A DNA stretch of 64,000 bases from Streptomyces sp. NBC_00091. GTDB taxonomy: Bacteria; Actinomycetota; Actinomycetes; Streptomycetales; Streptomycetaceae. The notes under the pieces are model-generated. The model saw only the letters and a program-made list of their open reading frames with translations. It did no database searches and was not told the DNA's origin. The translations under genes were made by a program, and so were the position numbers. This document shows, in pieces, positions 27,499 to 36,652 of this stretch. The DNA lies in contig NZ_JAPEMA010000003.1 in assembly GCF_026343185.1 (NCBI RefSeq), forward strand, positions 434,001-498,000, in the 5' to 3' direction. Positions within the stretch are counted from its first letter, which is position 1; each line of letters starts with the position of its first letter.

Positions 27499-28449
27499 TC
27501 AGACCGTGGTGGCGGTGAGCTCGTCCACGGCCAGCGCCAGCCGGTCGGCCGTGTGCGTGCTGTGGACACGGGCGCCCGGCAGGATCCGCCGGACCAGCCC
27601 GCCGAGCACCTTGCCCGGACCCACCTCCACGAACCGGTCGGTGCCCGAGGCGGCGAGCGTCCCGACCGACTCGGTCCACCGCACCGGGCTGGTGAGCTGG
27701 CCGCGCAGGGCGACGACGGCCTCGGCGGCCGTCGTCACCCACCCGCCGGTGACACCGGAGACCAGCGGCACGGCGGGGTCGCGGAACTCCGTCGCGATCA
27801 GCGTCTCGGTGAACTCCGCCTCGGCCTCGCCCAGCAGGCTGGAGTGGAAGGGGCCGCCGGTGCGCAGCCACGCCACCCGCGCCCCGGCCGCCCGGGCCGC
27901 GTCGGTGGCGTGGCCCACCGCCTCGGCCTGGCCGGACACCACGGTCTGCCGGGGCTCGTTGTCCCCGGCCACCTCGACCACCTGCCCGGTGGCCGCACGG
28001 GCCTCGGCGCACATCCGAGCCAGGTCCGTGCGGCGCAGGCCGATGACCGCGGCCGTGGCGCTGCCGATCCGGTCGCCGACCGTCGCGACGAGTTCGCCGC
28101 GCAGCCGGACCAGCCACAGGGCCTCGGTCCACTCCAGGACGCCGGCGGCCACCAGCGCCGCGTACTCGCCCAGGCTGTGCCCGGCCACCGCGTCGGGCGC
28201 GATGCCCTCGCCGCGCAGCACCTCCAGGACGGCCAGGCTCGTCAGGAAGATCGCCGGCTGCGCCACCGCCGGGTCCTCCAGGTCCCGGGGGGACCCTTCG
28301 AGGCAGAGCCGGGCCAGCGGGAATCCGAGCAGGTCGTCGGCGGTGCGGTAGTGGGAGTCGGCGAGGTCCGGCCGCAGGGCGAGCAACTCCTTGCCCATGC
28401 CGGCGCATTCGGAGCCCTGCCCGGGGAAGACGAAGGCGGTGCGGGTCAT
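27499..28449 (-). CDS. Malonyl-CoA:ACP acyltransferase-like protein
   Basis: A 316-residue FabD-type acyltransferase. It has FPGQGSECAGMG at the N-terminus, the nucleophile Ser in AGHSLGEYAAL and the substrate-side motif in which FHSSLLGEAE contains the catalytic His. Type II PKSs normally borrow the fatty-acid FabD, so a dedicated AT next to an ACP-like protein and a carboxylase suggests a specific acyl unit is loaded. The specificity cannot be read reliably. Confidence 0.92.
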   Translation of the reverse strand: MTRTAFVFPGQGSECAGMGKELLALRPDLADSHYRTADDLLGFPLARLCLEGSPRDLEDPAVAQPAIFLTSLAVLEVLRGEGIAPDAVAGHSLGEYAALVAAGVLEWTEALWLVRLRGELVATVGDRIGSATAAVIGLRRTDLARMCAEARAATGQVVEVAGDNEPRQTVVSGQAEAVGHATDAARAAGARVAWLRTGGPFHSSLLGEAEAEFTETLIATEFRDPAVPLVSGVTGGWVTTAAEAVVALRGQLTSPVRWTESVGTLAASGTDRFVEVGPGKVLGGLVRRILPGARVHSTHTADRLALAVDELTATTV

Positions 28450-28472
28450 CCGGTCACGTCCTTACTTGCGGT

Positions 28473-29300
28473 TCAACTGGCGAGGACCGTGTGGTGCGGT
28501 CCGGGGGCGGCGGCGCCGCACACGGTGTTGCCTGCGGCCAGCCAGGTGTCGGGCACCCACCTGACGTCGACCACCTTGGGGGCCGCCCCCGCCACCGCCA
28601 CTGCGGCGGCGTGGGTGGTGTCGGCGGGAACGCCGACCATGGTCCAGCCGTCGGGGTGGCGGCCGTGGTCGGTGCCGAGGTAGTCCTCCGCGGGCGAGCG
28701 GCTCAACCCTGTCCCAAGCCCCTTGAGAAACGCTTCCTTACGCGTCCAGATCTGGCCGAACAGCTGCCGGCGCTCCTCGCCGGCCTCGGCCCCGGCGATC
28801 TCCAGCTGCTCGTCCGGGTGCAGCGCCTTGGAGCAGATGTCCACCGTCTCGGCGCCGGGGAGTTTCTCCACGTCAACGCCGAGGGGCACGGTGCCGACGC
28901 CCACCATGGCGACGCCCCCGCTGTGCGAGAGCGAGTAGTGCAGCGGCGGCGGCGGGGGCGACAGGGCGGGACGGCCGTGCGGCTCGCCGCAGCCCGGGCA
29001 GGGCTCGCGCATGAAGCGCACGTCCTGGGGCAAGGTGGCCGTGTAACGTCCGAGCAGCCGGCGCACCGCCACGTGGGCGGCGGCGTACAGCATGCCGTCG
29101 GACTGGCGGATGAAGGAGTCGGTGCGCTTGCGCTCCTCCGCGTCGAGTTCGCCGATCGCGAGCGCCTCGGCGTCCGCCCCGGTGGGACGGCGGATCAGCC
29201 ACAGGTCGACGCGGTCGGCGGAGAGGGTGAAGTCGGGCCGGTCGAGGTCCAGGTGGTTGACCACCGGACGAGCGGCCGGCAGCAGGGTCGTCGTCGTCAT
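28473..29300 (-). CDS. 4'-phosphopantetheinyl transferase (Sfp type)
   Basis: A 275-residue PPTase converting apo carrier proteins to holo form with CoA. The Sfp signatures are seen: YSLSHSGGVAMVGV, PLGVDVEKL and FGQIWTRKEAFLKGLGTGL (W/F-x-x-K-E). Clients in the window include the ACPs at 29297, 33779 and 43119 and the NRPS carrier domain. Its ATG overlaps the ACP-like gene stop (ATGA), linking their production. Confidence 0.93.
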   Translation of the reverse strand: MTTTTLLPAARPVVNHLDLDRPDFTLSADRVDLWLIRRPTGADAEALAIGELDAEERKRTDSFIRQSDGMLYAAAHVAVRRLLGRYTATLPQDVRFMREPCPGCGEPHGRPALSPPPPPLHYSLSHSGGVAMVGVGTVPLGVDVEKLPGAETVDICSKALHPDEQLEIAGAEAGEERRQLFGQIWTRKEAFLKGLGTGLSRSPAEDYLGTDHGRHPDGWTMVGVPADTTHAAAVAVAGAAPKVVDVRWVPDTWLAAGNTVCGAAAPGPHHTVLAS

Positions 29301-29674
29301 GCCGGCACCGCTGCCCCGTGCAGGTGGGCCTCGGGACCGAGCTGGCCGGCGAGGCAGTCGATGAGTTCCTGGGCGCTGTTGGCGAGCAGCAGCCGCTGGA
29401 GGTTCACGTCCACGCCGAGCGTGGCCTCCATCCGGTACTGCAGTTCGATACCGGAGATCGAGCCGATGCCCAGGCAGCCCATGGGGCGGCCCGTGGTGTC
29501 GACGAGCTGCGGTTCGATGCCGAGGATGCGGCCGAGTTCCTCGCGCACGTACTGCTCGAGGATCCGGGTGCGCTCGCGCAGCCCGGCGGTCGCCAGGACC
29601 GTCATGTCGGGCCTGGTCATGTGGACCAGGCCGGTGTCTGTCTCGTATGTCTGCGACATGTGAAGTGTGTTCAT
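29297..29674 (-). CDS. Acyl carrier protein-like protein with a non-standard serine motif
   Basis: A 125-residue protein with an N-terminal extension of about 45 residues and a carrier-protein fold after it. The phosphopantetheine site reads CLGIGSISGIELQYRME; the usual LGxDSL is LGIGSI, so Ser is kept but Asp is Gly. ATG 29674 follows GGGAAGC; MSQTYE at 29659 is an alternative start. It is flanked by overlaps on both sides: MFS stop/its start and its stop/PPTase start, so MFS, ACP and PPTase are coupled. It would carry the acyl group loaded by the AT at 27499, separate from the main PKS ACPs. Confidence 0.82.
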   Translation of the reverse strand: MNTLHMSQTYETDTGLVHMTRPDMTVLATAGLRERTRILEQYVREELGRILGIEPQLVDTTGRPMGCLGIGSISGIELQYRMEATLGVDVNLQRLLLANSAQELIDCLAGQLGPEAHLHGAAVPA

Positions 29675-31179
29675 GATGCTTCCCGGGTCGAGGCGGACGG
29701 GTGACCCCGTCCGTCCGTGGTCGGAGCCGCCGTGTGGGAGGGGGATACGCCGGCGGCTGTTCTCACAGGTGGTGCGGATGGCGCGGGTGGGTCGGGAGGT
29801 ACTGATGGGTGGAACAGGCCGCCGAGGGCCACGCACGCGCCGGCCAGGCCGACGGCGGTGACCAGCCAGAGCGCCGGGCCCTGGCCTGCGGCCGCGTACA
29901 GGGCGGACGTCAGCGCGGTGGTCAGCGCCGCGCCCAGCTGTACGCAGGTCTGGTAGAGCCCGCCGGCCGCCGTCTGGAGCGCGGGCGGGACCGTGCCGGT
30001 GGCCTGGAGGTGCAGGGCGGTGAAGGCCAGCACGAAGGCGACGCCGACGAAGGACATGGCGGGCAGCAGGTCGGTGTAGTCCACCCGGCCGCCCCCGCCG
30101 GACGGGTAGAGGGCGTAGCCGAGCGGGGCGGCGGCCGCCCCCGCGGCGACGGCCCGCGCGGGGCCCAGCCGGGCGGCGATCCGGCCCGAGTGCAGGGCGC
30201 TCAGCGCGAGCGGGGCGCTGGCCGGCAGGAAGGCGAGGGCCGTCTCCCAGGAACTCCAGCCGGCCCGCCGCAGGTCCAGGGCGGCCACCAGCAGGAAGCC
30301 CACGTACGAGCCGTTGAGCGCGGCCGCCCCGAGCGCGGAGCGCAGCAGCGGCGCGTGCCGCAGCAGTTCGGTGCGCAGCAGCGGGCTCGGCGCGGTGCGT
30401 TCGGCCCGTACGAGTACGGCGCCCAGCAGCAGGGCCCCCGCGAGGGCCGCGGCGGCGCTGCGCCGCTGCCCGGCGGGGCCGGCGAGGGAGGAGAGCGCGT
30501 ACACGAGGAGCAGGACCGTCCCGGTCAGGGCGAGGCCCGCCACGAGCGGGTGGCGGCCGAGCCGGGGCCGGGGGCCGCGCGGGGCGGTCCCGTCCGCGGG
30601 GATCAGCCGCAGCCCGGCGGCGAGCAGCAGCAGGGCCACGGGCGCCGGGAAGGCGATGGTCCAGCGCCAGCCGATCCCGGTGAGCAGCCCCGAGAGCAGC
30701 AGGCCCGAGCAGAAGCCGGCGGCGCCGAAGAAGGAGTAGACGGACACCGCGCGGCGGCGCTCGGCGCCCTCGGGGACGGCGGACAGGATGATGGCGAGTC
30801 CGGTGGGCGCGGTCAGCGCGACACAGAAACCCTTCACCACGCGGGTGGCGGTCAGCAGGAGCGCGCTGTCCGTCAGCGCGCCGGCCAGCGAGGCGGCGGC
30901 GAAGACCAGCAGCGCCGCGAGGTAGACCCGGCGCCGGCCCAGCCGCTCGACCAGCCGGCCGCCGAGCAGCAGCAGCCCGCCGAAGCCGGCGGCGAAGCCG
31001 CTGACGAGCCACTGGAGCCGGGGCACGGACAGCCCCAGGCCGCTGCCGACGGACGGCAGCGCCACCAGGGTCGCGGACACCTCCAGGGCGTCCACCAGCA
31101 TGTTGGCGGCGAGTACGGACACCAGGGCCCAGCGGGCCCGGGCCCGGCCGCCGGACGGGATGTTCATCGGTGTCAGCAC
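29671..31179 (-). CDS. MFS drug-resistance transporter (DHA2-type, about 14 TM)
   Basis: A 502-residue proton-driven efflux protein. It has the conserved motif A region (GGRLVERLGRRRVYL), a long alternation of hydrophobic helices (about fourteen), and a polar C-terminus of about 60 residues. It is the first gene of the 10-gene operon down to 22574, so probable function is export of and resistance to the polyketide. GTG 31179 or ATG 31167 could be the start; neither has a strong ribosome site. Confidence 0.9.
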   Translation of the reverse strand: MLTPMNIPSGGRARARWALVSVLAANMLVDALEVSATLVALPSVGSGLGLSVPRLQWLVSGFAAGFGGLLLLGGRLVERLGRRRVYLAALLVFAAASLAGALTDSALLLTATRVVKGFCVALTAPTGLAIILSAVPEGAERRRAVSVYSFFGAAGFCSGLLLSGLLTGIGWRWTIAFPAPVALLLLAAGLRLIPADGTAPRGPRPRLGRHPLVAGLALTGTVLLLVYALSSLAGPAGQRRSAAAALAGALLLGAVLVRAERTAPSPLLRTELLRHAPLLRSALGAAALNGSYVGFLLVAALDLRRAGWSSWETALAFLPASAPLALSALHSGRIAARLGPARAVAAGAAAAPLGYALYPSGGGGRVDYTDLLPAMSFVGVAFVLAFTALHLQATGTVPPALQTAAGGLYQTCVQLGAALTTALTSALYAAAGQGPALWLVTAVGLAGACVALGGLFHPSVPPDPPAPSAPPVRTAAGVSPSHTAAPTTDGRGHPSASTREAS

Positions 31180-31240
31180 GCTCGCGTTTCGGCCGCAGGA
31201 GGAGGAGACGGGAGGAGTAGGGGGGAGGAGAGGTGGAAGG

Positions 31241-31280
31241 GGGCGGGCGGCCCGGGGAGGGATCCCCGGGCCGCCCGCCC
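31241..31280 (-). terminator. Terminator after the angucycline core operon
   Basis: A perfect 18-bp stem (GGGCGGGCGGCCCGGGGA / TCCCCGGGCCGCCCGCCC) with a GGGA loop, 57 nt after the stop of the monooxygenase-SDR fusion. It divides the core PKS operon from the MFS-led operon on the same strand. The purine-rich stretch 31181-31240 beyond it should contain the MFS promoter. Confidence 0.8.
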
Positions 31281-31337
31281 GCCGCCGGCGCGGCGCGTGG
31301 GATTCGGCGCCGGCGGGGCACGGAGGGCGGCGGCCCC

Positions 31338-33716
31338 TCAGCCGAGGAGCGTGCCGCCGGTGGCGTCGACGAAGGAGCCGGTGATCCAGCGCGCCTCGTC
31401 GGTGGCGAGGAAGGCCACCACGTCGGCGACGTCCTCCGGCTCGCCGACCCGGTTGAAGGCGGACAGGCCGGCCATCTGCTCGACCGCCTCGGGGATGTCG
31501 AAGACCGGGTTCCCGTTGCGGGTGATCCCGGGCGCCACCGAGTTGATGGTGATGCCCCGCGGGCCGAGGGCCTTCGCGAAGTGCAGCGCGAGCTGTTCGA
31601 GCGCGCCCTTGCTCATCGCGTACGCGATCTCGTCCGGGTTCGCGAACCGGGTCAGGCCGGAGGAGATGTTGATGATCCGGCCGCCGTCGGGCATGTTCCG
31701 CAGCGCCCGCTGGATCAGGAAGAAGGGGGCCTTGGCGTTGACCGCGAAGATCCGGTCGAACTGCTCGGGGGTGATCTCGTCGGCCGGGACGCCGCCCATC
31801 ACCCCGGCGTTGTTGACCAGGATGTGCAGGTCGGTGGAGCCGGTGCGCTCCAGCAGCTCCTGTTCCAGCGCGGTGAAGAGGGTGTCCACGTCGCCGTCGA
31901 CACCGAGTTCGGTGCGCAGTGCGAAGGCGCGGCCGCCGTCCTTCTCCACCGAGGCGACGACCTCGTGTGCGGCCGCCTCGTCCCGGGTGTAGTGGACGGC
32001 GACGAGCGCGCCCTCCTCCGCGAGCCGCATCGCGGCCGCCCGGCCCATGCCCCGGCTCGACCCGGTGACCAGCGCCGTGCGGCCCGTGAGCCGCTCCGCG
32101 CCGATGCCGCCGCGCCCCACCACCGCCGCGGGCTGCGCGACGACCGCCGCCGGGGCGGTGGCCGCGACGGCCGGCCGGGCGGAGCCCTCCGCGGCCCCGG
32201 CCGCGGCCCGCTCGGGCCCGAACCAGCGGCCCAGCGCGGCGGTGAGCGGGCCCGCGTCCGGACCGTCGGCCCAGACCACGTGCCCGTCGGGGCGGACCAG
32301 CAGGGCGGTCGCCTCCTCGGGGGAGCCGCCGCCGGCCACCGAGCCGCCGCCGGCCACCGAGGCGGCGGCCACCGTGCTGACCCGGCCGGCCCAGGGTGCG
32401 GCCGCCTCGGCGAGTTCCGCCCGGCGGGCCTCCTCGCCCGGCGGGAGCAGCAGCAGGCCCCGGCCCGGGCGCAGCAGTTCGAAGGTGCTGGTGCGGCCCT
32501 CGGCGGTGGTGACCTCCCGGTGCGCCGCCCGCAGGCCGAGCAGCGCGGAGCCGCCCCCGTCCGCACCCACGTCGTGGCGTACCGAAACACCGGAGATCAG
32601 CCCGGCGAGGTGGGTCCGTACGTTCTCACTGGCGGTCAGCTCGGCGAACACCTCCCGGATCGCGTCGACCTCGGCGCCGCCGAGCAGCAGCAGCGCCTGG
32701 GTCCTGATGTTGCTCTGGACTCCCTGCCCGACCGGGTGCCGTTCGTCGTGGTAGCTGTCGAGCAGCTCCTCGGTGCCGTGTCCGGCGATCCGGGCGCCCA
32801 GCTTCCAGCCGAGGTTGAAGGCGTCCTGGAGCCCGAGGTTGAGGGCCTGGCCGCCGATCGGCATCTGCTGGTGCGCCGCGTCCCCGGCGAGCAGGAGCGG
32901 TCCCCGGCGGTACTGGCCGGCCTGCCGGGAGGCGTCTCCGAAGGAGTTCACCCACAGCGGGGTGCCGGCGCCGATGTCCTCGCCGGTGATGCGCTTCCAG
33001 GTGTCGGCGACCTCCTCGAAGGAGGGCTGCCCGAGCCGGGGCCGCGCCCCGAACTCGTGCACCATCACCCGGGTCACCCCGTCGGGCCGGCGGGCCGCGA
33101 CGACCAGCCCGCCCTCCAGCCGCTGGAAGCGGCGGCCCGGGATGTCGATGCCCGCCACGTCGGCGCGCAGCAGTTCGCGTTCGGCGTCGGTGCCGGGGAA
33201 GTCGAAGCCGCCCAGGCGCCGTACGGCACTCTTCTCGCCGTCACAGCCGACGAGGTACCCGGCCCGGAAGGTCAGCTCCTCGCCGCCCTCGGTCCGTACG
33301 GTGGCCAGCGCCCCGTCCGCCGACGCGGTCAGCCCGGTCAGCTCGTGGCCGCGCCGGATGTCCGCGCCCAGGTCGGCCGCCCACTCCCCGAGGACTTCCT
33401 CCAGGCGGGTCTGGGCGACCTTCCACTGCCCCGGGTAGGGACCGGGCAGGCCGAGGTCGAGGGGGATCCCCCCGAAGTGTCCGGCGTTCTCGCGCGGTAC
33501 GTCGCCGAGCCGTTCCAGCAGGCCGCGGCTGTCGAGGATCTCCATGGTCCGGGCGTGCAGGGTGGACGCCCTCGATTCGGCGGTCGGGGTGGTGAGCGTG
33601 TCGAGCACCACCACGTCCGCGCCCGCCAGCCGGAGTTCTCCGGCGAGCAGCAGTCCGACGGGGCCCGCGCCGACCACGATCACCTGGGTCTCGGTGCAGT
33701 CCTGATCGATGGCCAT
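31338..33716 (-). CDS. Bifunctional FAD monooxygenase-SDR reductase (PgaM/UrdM type)
   Basis: A 792-residue fusion. N-terminal about 1-520: aromatic flavoprotein hydroxylase (GAGPVGLLLAGELRLAG, VGCDGEKSAVRR, GDAAHQQMPIGGQALN). C-terminal about 545-792: short-chain reductase (VTGSSRGMG, NNAGVMGG, ISSGLT, YAMSKG). This two-domain architecture is characteristic of angucycline tailoring (PgaM/UrdM/CabM), which hydroxylates C-12b and reduces the adjacent keto group. The linker carries a tandem SVAGGG repeat and two GTG codons (about residues 530-540) where internal starts for a separate reductase, known for PgaM, could lie. ATG 33716 follows AGGGAG. Confidence 0.93.
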   Translation of the reverse strand: MAIDQDCTETQVIVVGAGPVGLLLAGELRLAGADVVVLDTLTTPTAESRASTLHARTMEILDSRGLLERLGDVPRENAGHFGGIPLDLGLPGPYPGQWKVAQTRLEEVLGEWAADLGADIRRGHELTGLTASADGALATVRTEGGEELTFRAGYLVGCDGEKSAVRRLGGFDFPGTDAERELLRADVAGIDIPGRRFQRLEGGLVVAARRPDGVTRVMVHEFGARPRLGQPSFEEVADTWKRITGEDIGAGTPLWVNSFGDASRQAGQYRRGPLLLAGDAAHQQMPIGGQALNLGLQDAFNLGWKLGARIAGHGTEELLDSYHDERHPVGQGVQSNIRTQALLLLGGAEVDAIREVFAELTASENVRTHLAGLISGVSVRHDVGADGGGSALLGLRAAHREVTTAEGRTSTFELLRPGRGLLLLPPGEEARRAELAEAAAPWAGRVSTVAAASVAGGGSVAGGGSPEEATALLVRPDGHVVWADGPDAGPLTAALGRWFGPERAAAGAAEGSARPAVAATAPAAVVAQPAAVVGRGGIGAERLTGRTALVTGSSRGMGRAAAMRLAEEGALVAVHYTRDEAAAHEVVASVEKDGGRAFALRTELGVDGDVDTLFTALEQELLERTGSTDLHILVNNAGVMGGVPADEITPEQFDRIFAVNAKAPFFLIQRALRNMPDGGRIINISSGLTRFANPDEIAYAMSKGALEQLALHFAKALGPRGITINSVAPGITRNGNPVFDIPEAVEQMAGLSAFNRVGEPEDVADVVAFLATDEARWITGSFVDATGGTLLG

Positions 33717-33778
33717 GGGCGTACTCCCTTTCTGTGGGCGGGGTGGGGGGCGGGTGTGGTGGCCGGCGCGGTGGCGCG

Positions 33779-34048
33779 TCAGGCGTTGACGGAAACCTTG
33801 AGGCTCGCGTTGATGGCCTCGACGAGGGAGCGCGGGGTGCTGTGGTCGGCGAAGACGTCGTCGTCGAGGGTGATGCCGAACTCGCGCTCGATGCGGCCGC
33901 CGGTCTCCAGGAGCGCCAGCGACTCGTAGCCCAGGGCCTCGAAGTCGGTGTCGAGGATGTCGCCGTCGAGGTCGACCTCCTCGTCGGCGCCGGCGCCCTC
34001 CAGGAGGATGCGCTTGAGGTCGTCGAAGGTGAATTCCTGCTTGGACAC
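33779..34048 (-). CDS. Type II PKS acyl carrier protein (core set)
   Basis: An 89-residue ACP that carries the growing poly-beta-ketone. The phosphopantetheine Ser is in ALGYESLALLETG and it has the family helix pattern (FTFDDLKRILLEG, STPRSLVEAIN). It lies 62 bp before the fusion gene and 84 bp after the CLF in the order KS-CLF-ACP, the canonical minimal PKS. RBS AAGGGACCC precedes its start. Confidence 0.95.
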   Translation of the reverse strand: MSKQEFTFDDLKRILLEGAGADEEVDLDGDILDTDFEALGYESLALLETGGRIEREFGITLDDDVFADHSTPRSLVEAINASLKVSVNA

Positions 34049-34132
34049 GGGTGGGTCCCTTCATCGGTCTTTCCGCACCCGGGGAGTCCGGCTGCGGAGG
34101 TCTGTGGCCGCCGGTGGCGTCCGGGGGACGTC

Positions 34133-35350
34133 TCAGTCGACGGAGCGCACCACGACGGCGGAGTTGAAGCCGCCGCGGCCGCGCGCGAGGACCAGCGCGG
34201 TGCGCACCGAGGCGGTGCGCGGCCGCACGGCCACCAGGTCGATGTCGTGGGCCGGGGAGAGCTCCACGTTGGTGGTCGGCGGGATCAGGCCCTCGCGCAT
34301 GGCGAGGACCGCGGAGACCACGTCGATCGACGCGGCGCCCGCGGAGATCCGTCCGGTCATCGTCTTGGGGGCGGTGACCGGCACCCCGCGCGGGCCGAAG
34401 ACCGCGGTGATGGCCTCGGCCTCCTCGCGGTCGAGCCGCGGGACGCCCGCGCCGTCGGCGAAGACCACGTCGACCTCGGCCGGATGGCAGCCTGCGTCGG
34501 CGAGCGCCGCCTCGACGGCCCGGCGCAGGCCGGGCTCCCGGCCGCTGCCCGGGCGGGGGTCGAGGGTGGCGCCGTAGCCGGCGAACTCGCCGTAGACGTT
34601 GCGCGCGCCCCGGGCGCGGACGCTGTCCTCGTCCTCCAGGATGATCAGGGCGCCGCCCTCGCCCGGTACGTAGCCGGAGGCGGCCTCGTCGAAGGGCAGG
34701 TAGGCGCGCTCGGGCTCGTCGCTGGTGGACATCGATCCGCCGGCCAGGTGCGCGGCCCAGCCCAGGGAGCAGATCGAGGCGTCGAAGCCGCCGGTGGCGA
34801 TCAGCCGGCTGCCCTTGCGGAGCCGGCGCCGGGCGTGGGCGAGGGCGTCGAGGCCGCCCGCCTGGTCGCCGACGAGGACTCCGGTGGGTCCGCGCAGGTC
34901 GTTGCGGACGGAGATCTGCCCGCTGTTGACGGCGTAGAACCAGGCGAAGGACTGGTACGCGCTGACGTGCTTGGCGCCCTGGCTCCACAGCTTGCGCAGC
35001 TCGTTCTCGCCGAACTCGAGCCCCCCGGACCCGGCCGCGGTGACCACGCCCATGTCGCAGGGGTGGATGTCGCCCGGGGCGATGCCCGCGTCCTCGAAGG
35101 CGCAGTCGGCGGCGACCAGCGCGAGCTGGGTCACCCGGTCGGTCTGCGGTACGAGCCGGCCCGGCAGGTGGTCCTTGGCGTCGAAGCCGTGGATCTCCCC
35201 GGCCAGGCGCGCGGGGTAGAGGGAGGCGTCGAAGCGGGTGACGGGCCCGATGGCGTTCTTGCCGATGCGGGTCGCCGCCCAGAAGTCCTCCACCCCGAGC
35301 CCGCTGGGGGCGGCCACGCCGATGCCGGTGACCAGGGTCCTGGCGCTCAT
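34133..35350 (-). CDS. Chain-length factor (KS-beta) of the core minimal PKS
   Basis: A 405-residue KS-like partner lacking the nucleophile: the Cys site reads VLVGDQAGGLD, with Gln. It forms the heterodimer with KS-alpha that sets chain length and gives the starter acetate by decarboxylation. Other motifs: SGYVPGEGGALIILE and GRGGFNSAVV. ATG 35350 overlaps the KS-alpha stop (ATGA). It is closely related to the truncated CLF at the left edge. Confidence 0.95.
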   Translation of the reverse strand: MSARTLVTGIGVAAPSGLGVEDFWAATRIGKNAIGPVTRFDASLYPARLAGEIHGFDAKDHLPGRLVPQTDRVTQLALVAADCAFEDAGIAPGDIHPCDMGVVTAAGSGGLEFGENELRKLWSQGAKHVSAYQSFAWFYAVNSGQISVRNDLRGPTGVLVGDQAGGLDALAHARRRLRKGSRLIATGGFDASICSLGWAAHLAGGSMSTSDEPERAYLPFDEAASGYVPGEGGALIILEDEDSVRARGARNVYGEFAGYGATLDPRPGSGREPGLRRAVEAALADAGCHPAEVDVVFADGAGVPRLDREEAEAITAVFGPRGVPVTAPKTMTGRISAGAASIDVVSAVLAMREGLIPPTTNVELSPAHDIDLVAVRPRTASVRTALVLARGRGGFNSAVVVRSVD

Positions 35351-36615
35351 GCGGTCCTCCTGTCGGGCCGTGCCAGCACCATCGCGCTCTGGAACCCGCC
35401 GAATCCGCTGCCCACGGTCAGGACGGCGTCGGTGCGGTGCTCCCGCGCGGCGAGCGGGACGTAGTCGAGGTCGCACTCGGGGTCGCGGGTGCGCAGGTTC
35501 GCGGTGGGCGGCACCACGTGGTGCTTCATCGCGAGGACGGACGCGGCGATCTCCATGGAGCCGACGGAGCCCAGCGAGTGCCCGATCATCGATTTGATCG
35601 AGCTCACCGGGGTGCGGTAGGCGTGCGGGCCGAGGGCGAGCCGGTACGCGGCCGTCTCGTGGGTGTCGTTCTGCCGGGTCCCCGAGCCGTGGGCGTTGAC
35701 GTAGTCGATGTCGGCGGGGTTCAGCCGCGCCTCGTCCAGGGCGACGGTGATGGCCTCCGCCAGCTCGCGGCCGTCGGGACGCAGCCCCGTCATGTGGAAG
35801 GCGCTGGAGCGGGAGGCGTAGCCGGCCACCTCCGCGTAGACGTGGGCGCCGCGCCGGCGGGCGCTCTCGAGCTCCTCCAGGACGAACACCGCGGCGCCCT
35901 CGCCGAGGACGAATCCCTTGCGGGAGGCGTCGAAGGGCCTCGAGGCCCGCTGCGGGTCGTCGTTGAGGGTGGTCGTCGCCTTGATCGCGTCGAAGCACGC
36001 CAGGGTGAGCGGCGTGATGGGGGCGTCGGTGGCGCCGGTGACCATGACGTCGGCGCTGCCCTCACGGATCAGGTCGACGGCGTGCGCGACCGAGTCGATC
36101 CCGGAGGTGCAGCCGGTGGAGACCACCGTGGCCGGCCCTTCCGCGCCGACGGCCCAGGCCACCTCGGTGGCGAAGGAGGCGGGCACGAAGTGGTCGTACA
36201 GGTCCTGCGGCGCGCGCGTGTGGTCGACGGCCGCGAGCAGGCCGTCGAGGGTGGCCGCGCGGTAGGCCTTGTCGAGGCTGCTGACGGCCCCGACCCCGGT
36301 GCCGATGCTGACGCCCGTGCGGTACGGGTCCAGAGCGGCGAAGTCGAGTCCGCTGTCCTCGACCGCCTCGCGCGCCGCCACCACCCCGAACTGGGCGGCG
36401 CGGTCCATGCGGCGGATCTCCTCCTGCGTCATCCCGTGCAGCTCCGGGAGGAAGTCGGCCTCGGCCGCGACCCTGGAGCGGAAGGGGGAGGCGTCGAAGT
36501 GGGTGATCTCCCGCGTCGCGGTGCGCCCAGAGCTCAGCAGACTCCAGAACTCCGGGGTGCCGATGCCTCCCGGCGCCAGCACTCCGACGCCCGTGATCAC
36601 TACCCGGCGAGCCAC
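35347..36615 (-). CDS. Type II PKS ketosynthase alpha (core set)
   Basis: A 422-residue condensing enzyme. The nucleophile is in [15 protein letters not shown] and the two His motifs in NAHGSGT and IGHSLGSVGS. It would build the decaketide of an angucycline with the CLF and ACP that follow. It is very similar to the KS-alpha at 306-1577, implying duplication or a second PKS. It lies 37 bp after the cyclase gene in the core operon. Confidence 0.95.
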   Translation of the reverse strand: MARRVVITGVGVLAPGGIGTPEFWSLLSSGRTATREITHFDASPFRSRVAAEADFLPELHGMTQEEIRRMDRAAQFGVVAAREAVEDSGLDFAALDPYRTGVSIGTGVGAVSSLDKAYRAATLDGLLAAVDHTRAPQDLYDHFVPASFATEVAWAVGAEGPATVVSTGCTSGIDSVAHAVDLIREGSADVMVTGATDAPITPLTLACFDAIKATTTLNDDPQRASRPFDASRKGFVLGEGAAVFVLEELESARRRGAHVYAEVAGYASRSSAFHMTGLRPDGRELAEAITVALDEARLNPADIDYVNAHGSGTRQNDTHETAAYRLALGPHAYRTPVSSIKSMIGHSLGSVGSMEIAASVLAMKHHVVPPTANLRTRDPECDLDYVPLAAREHRTDAVLTVGSGFGGFQSAMVLARPDRRTA

Positions 36616-36652
36616 GAGCGGTGCCCTCCCGTCGTGTCGGCTTCGGCGGACA

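Noticed and set aside
25643..28408. Apparent 921-codon carboxylase fusion
   Set aside because: Only the last 75 codons (AccE) are real; the rest is shadow of the acyltransferase and carboxylase beta genes.
31338..34988. Extended N-terminus of the monooxygenase-SDR gene
   Set aside because: Upstream codons overlap the ACP and CLF genes in another frame; ATG 33716 with AGGGAG and the FAD motif right after it set the start.
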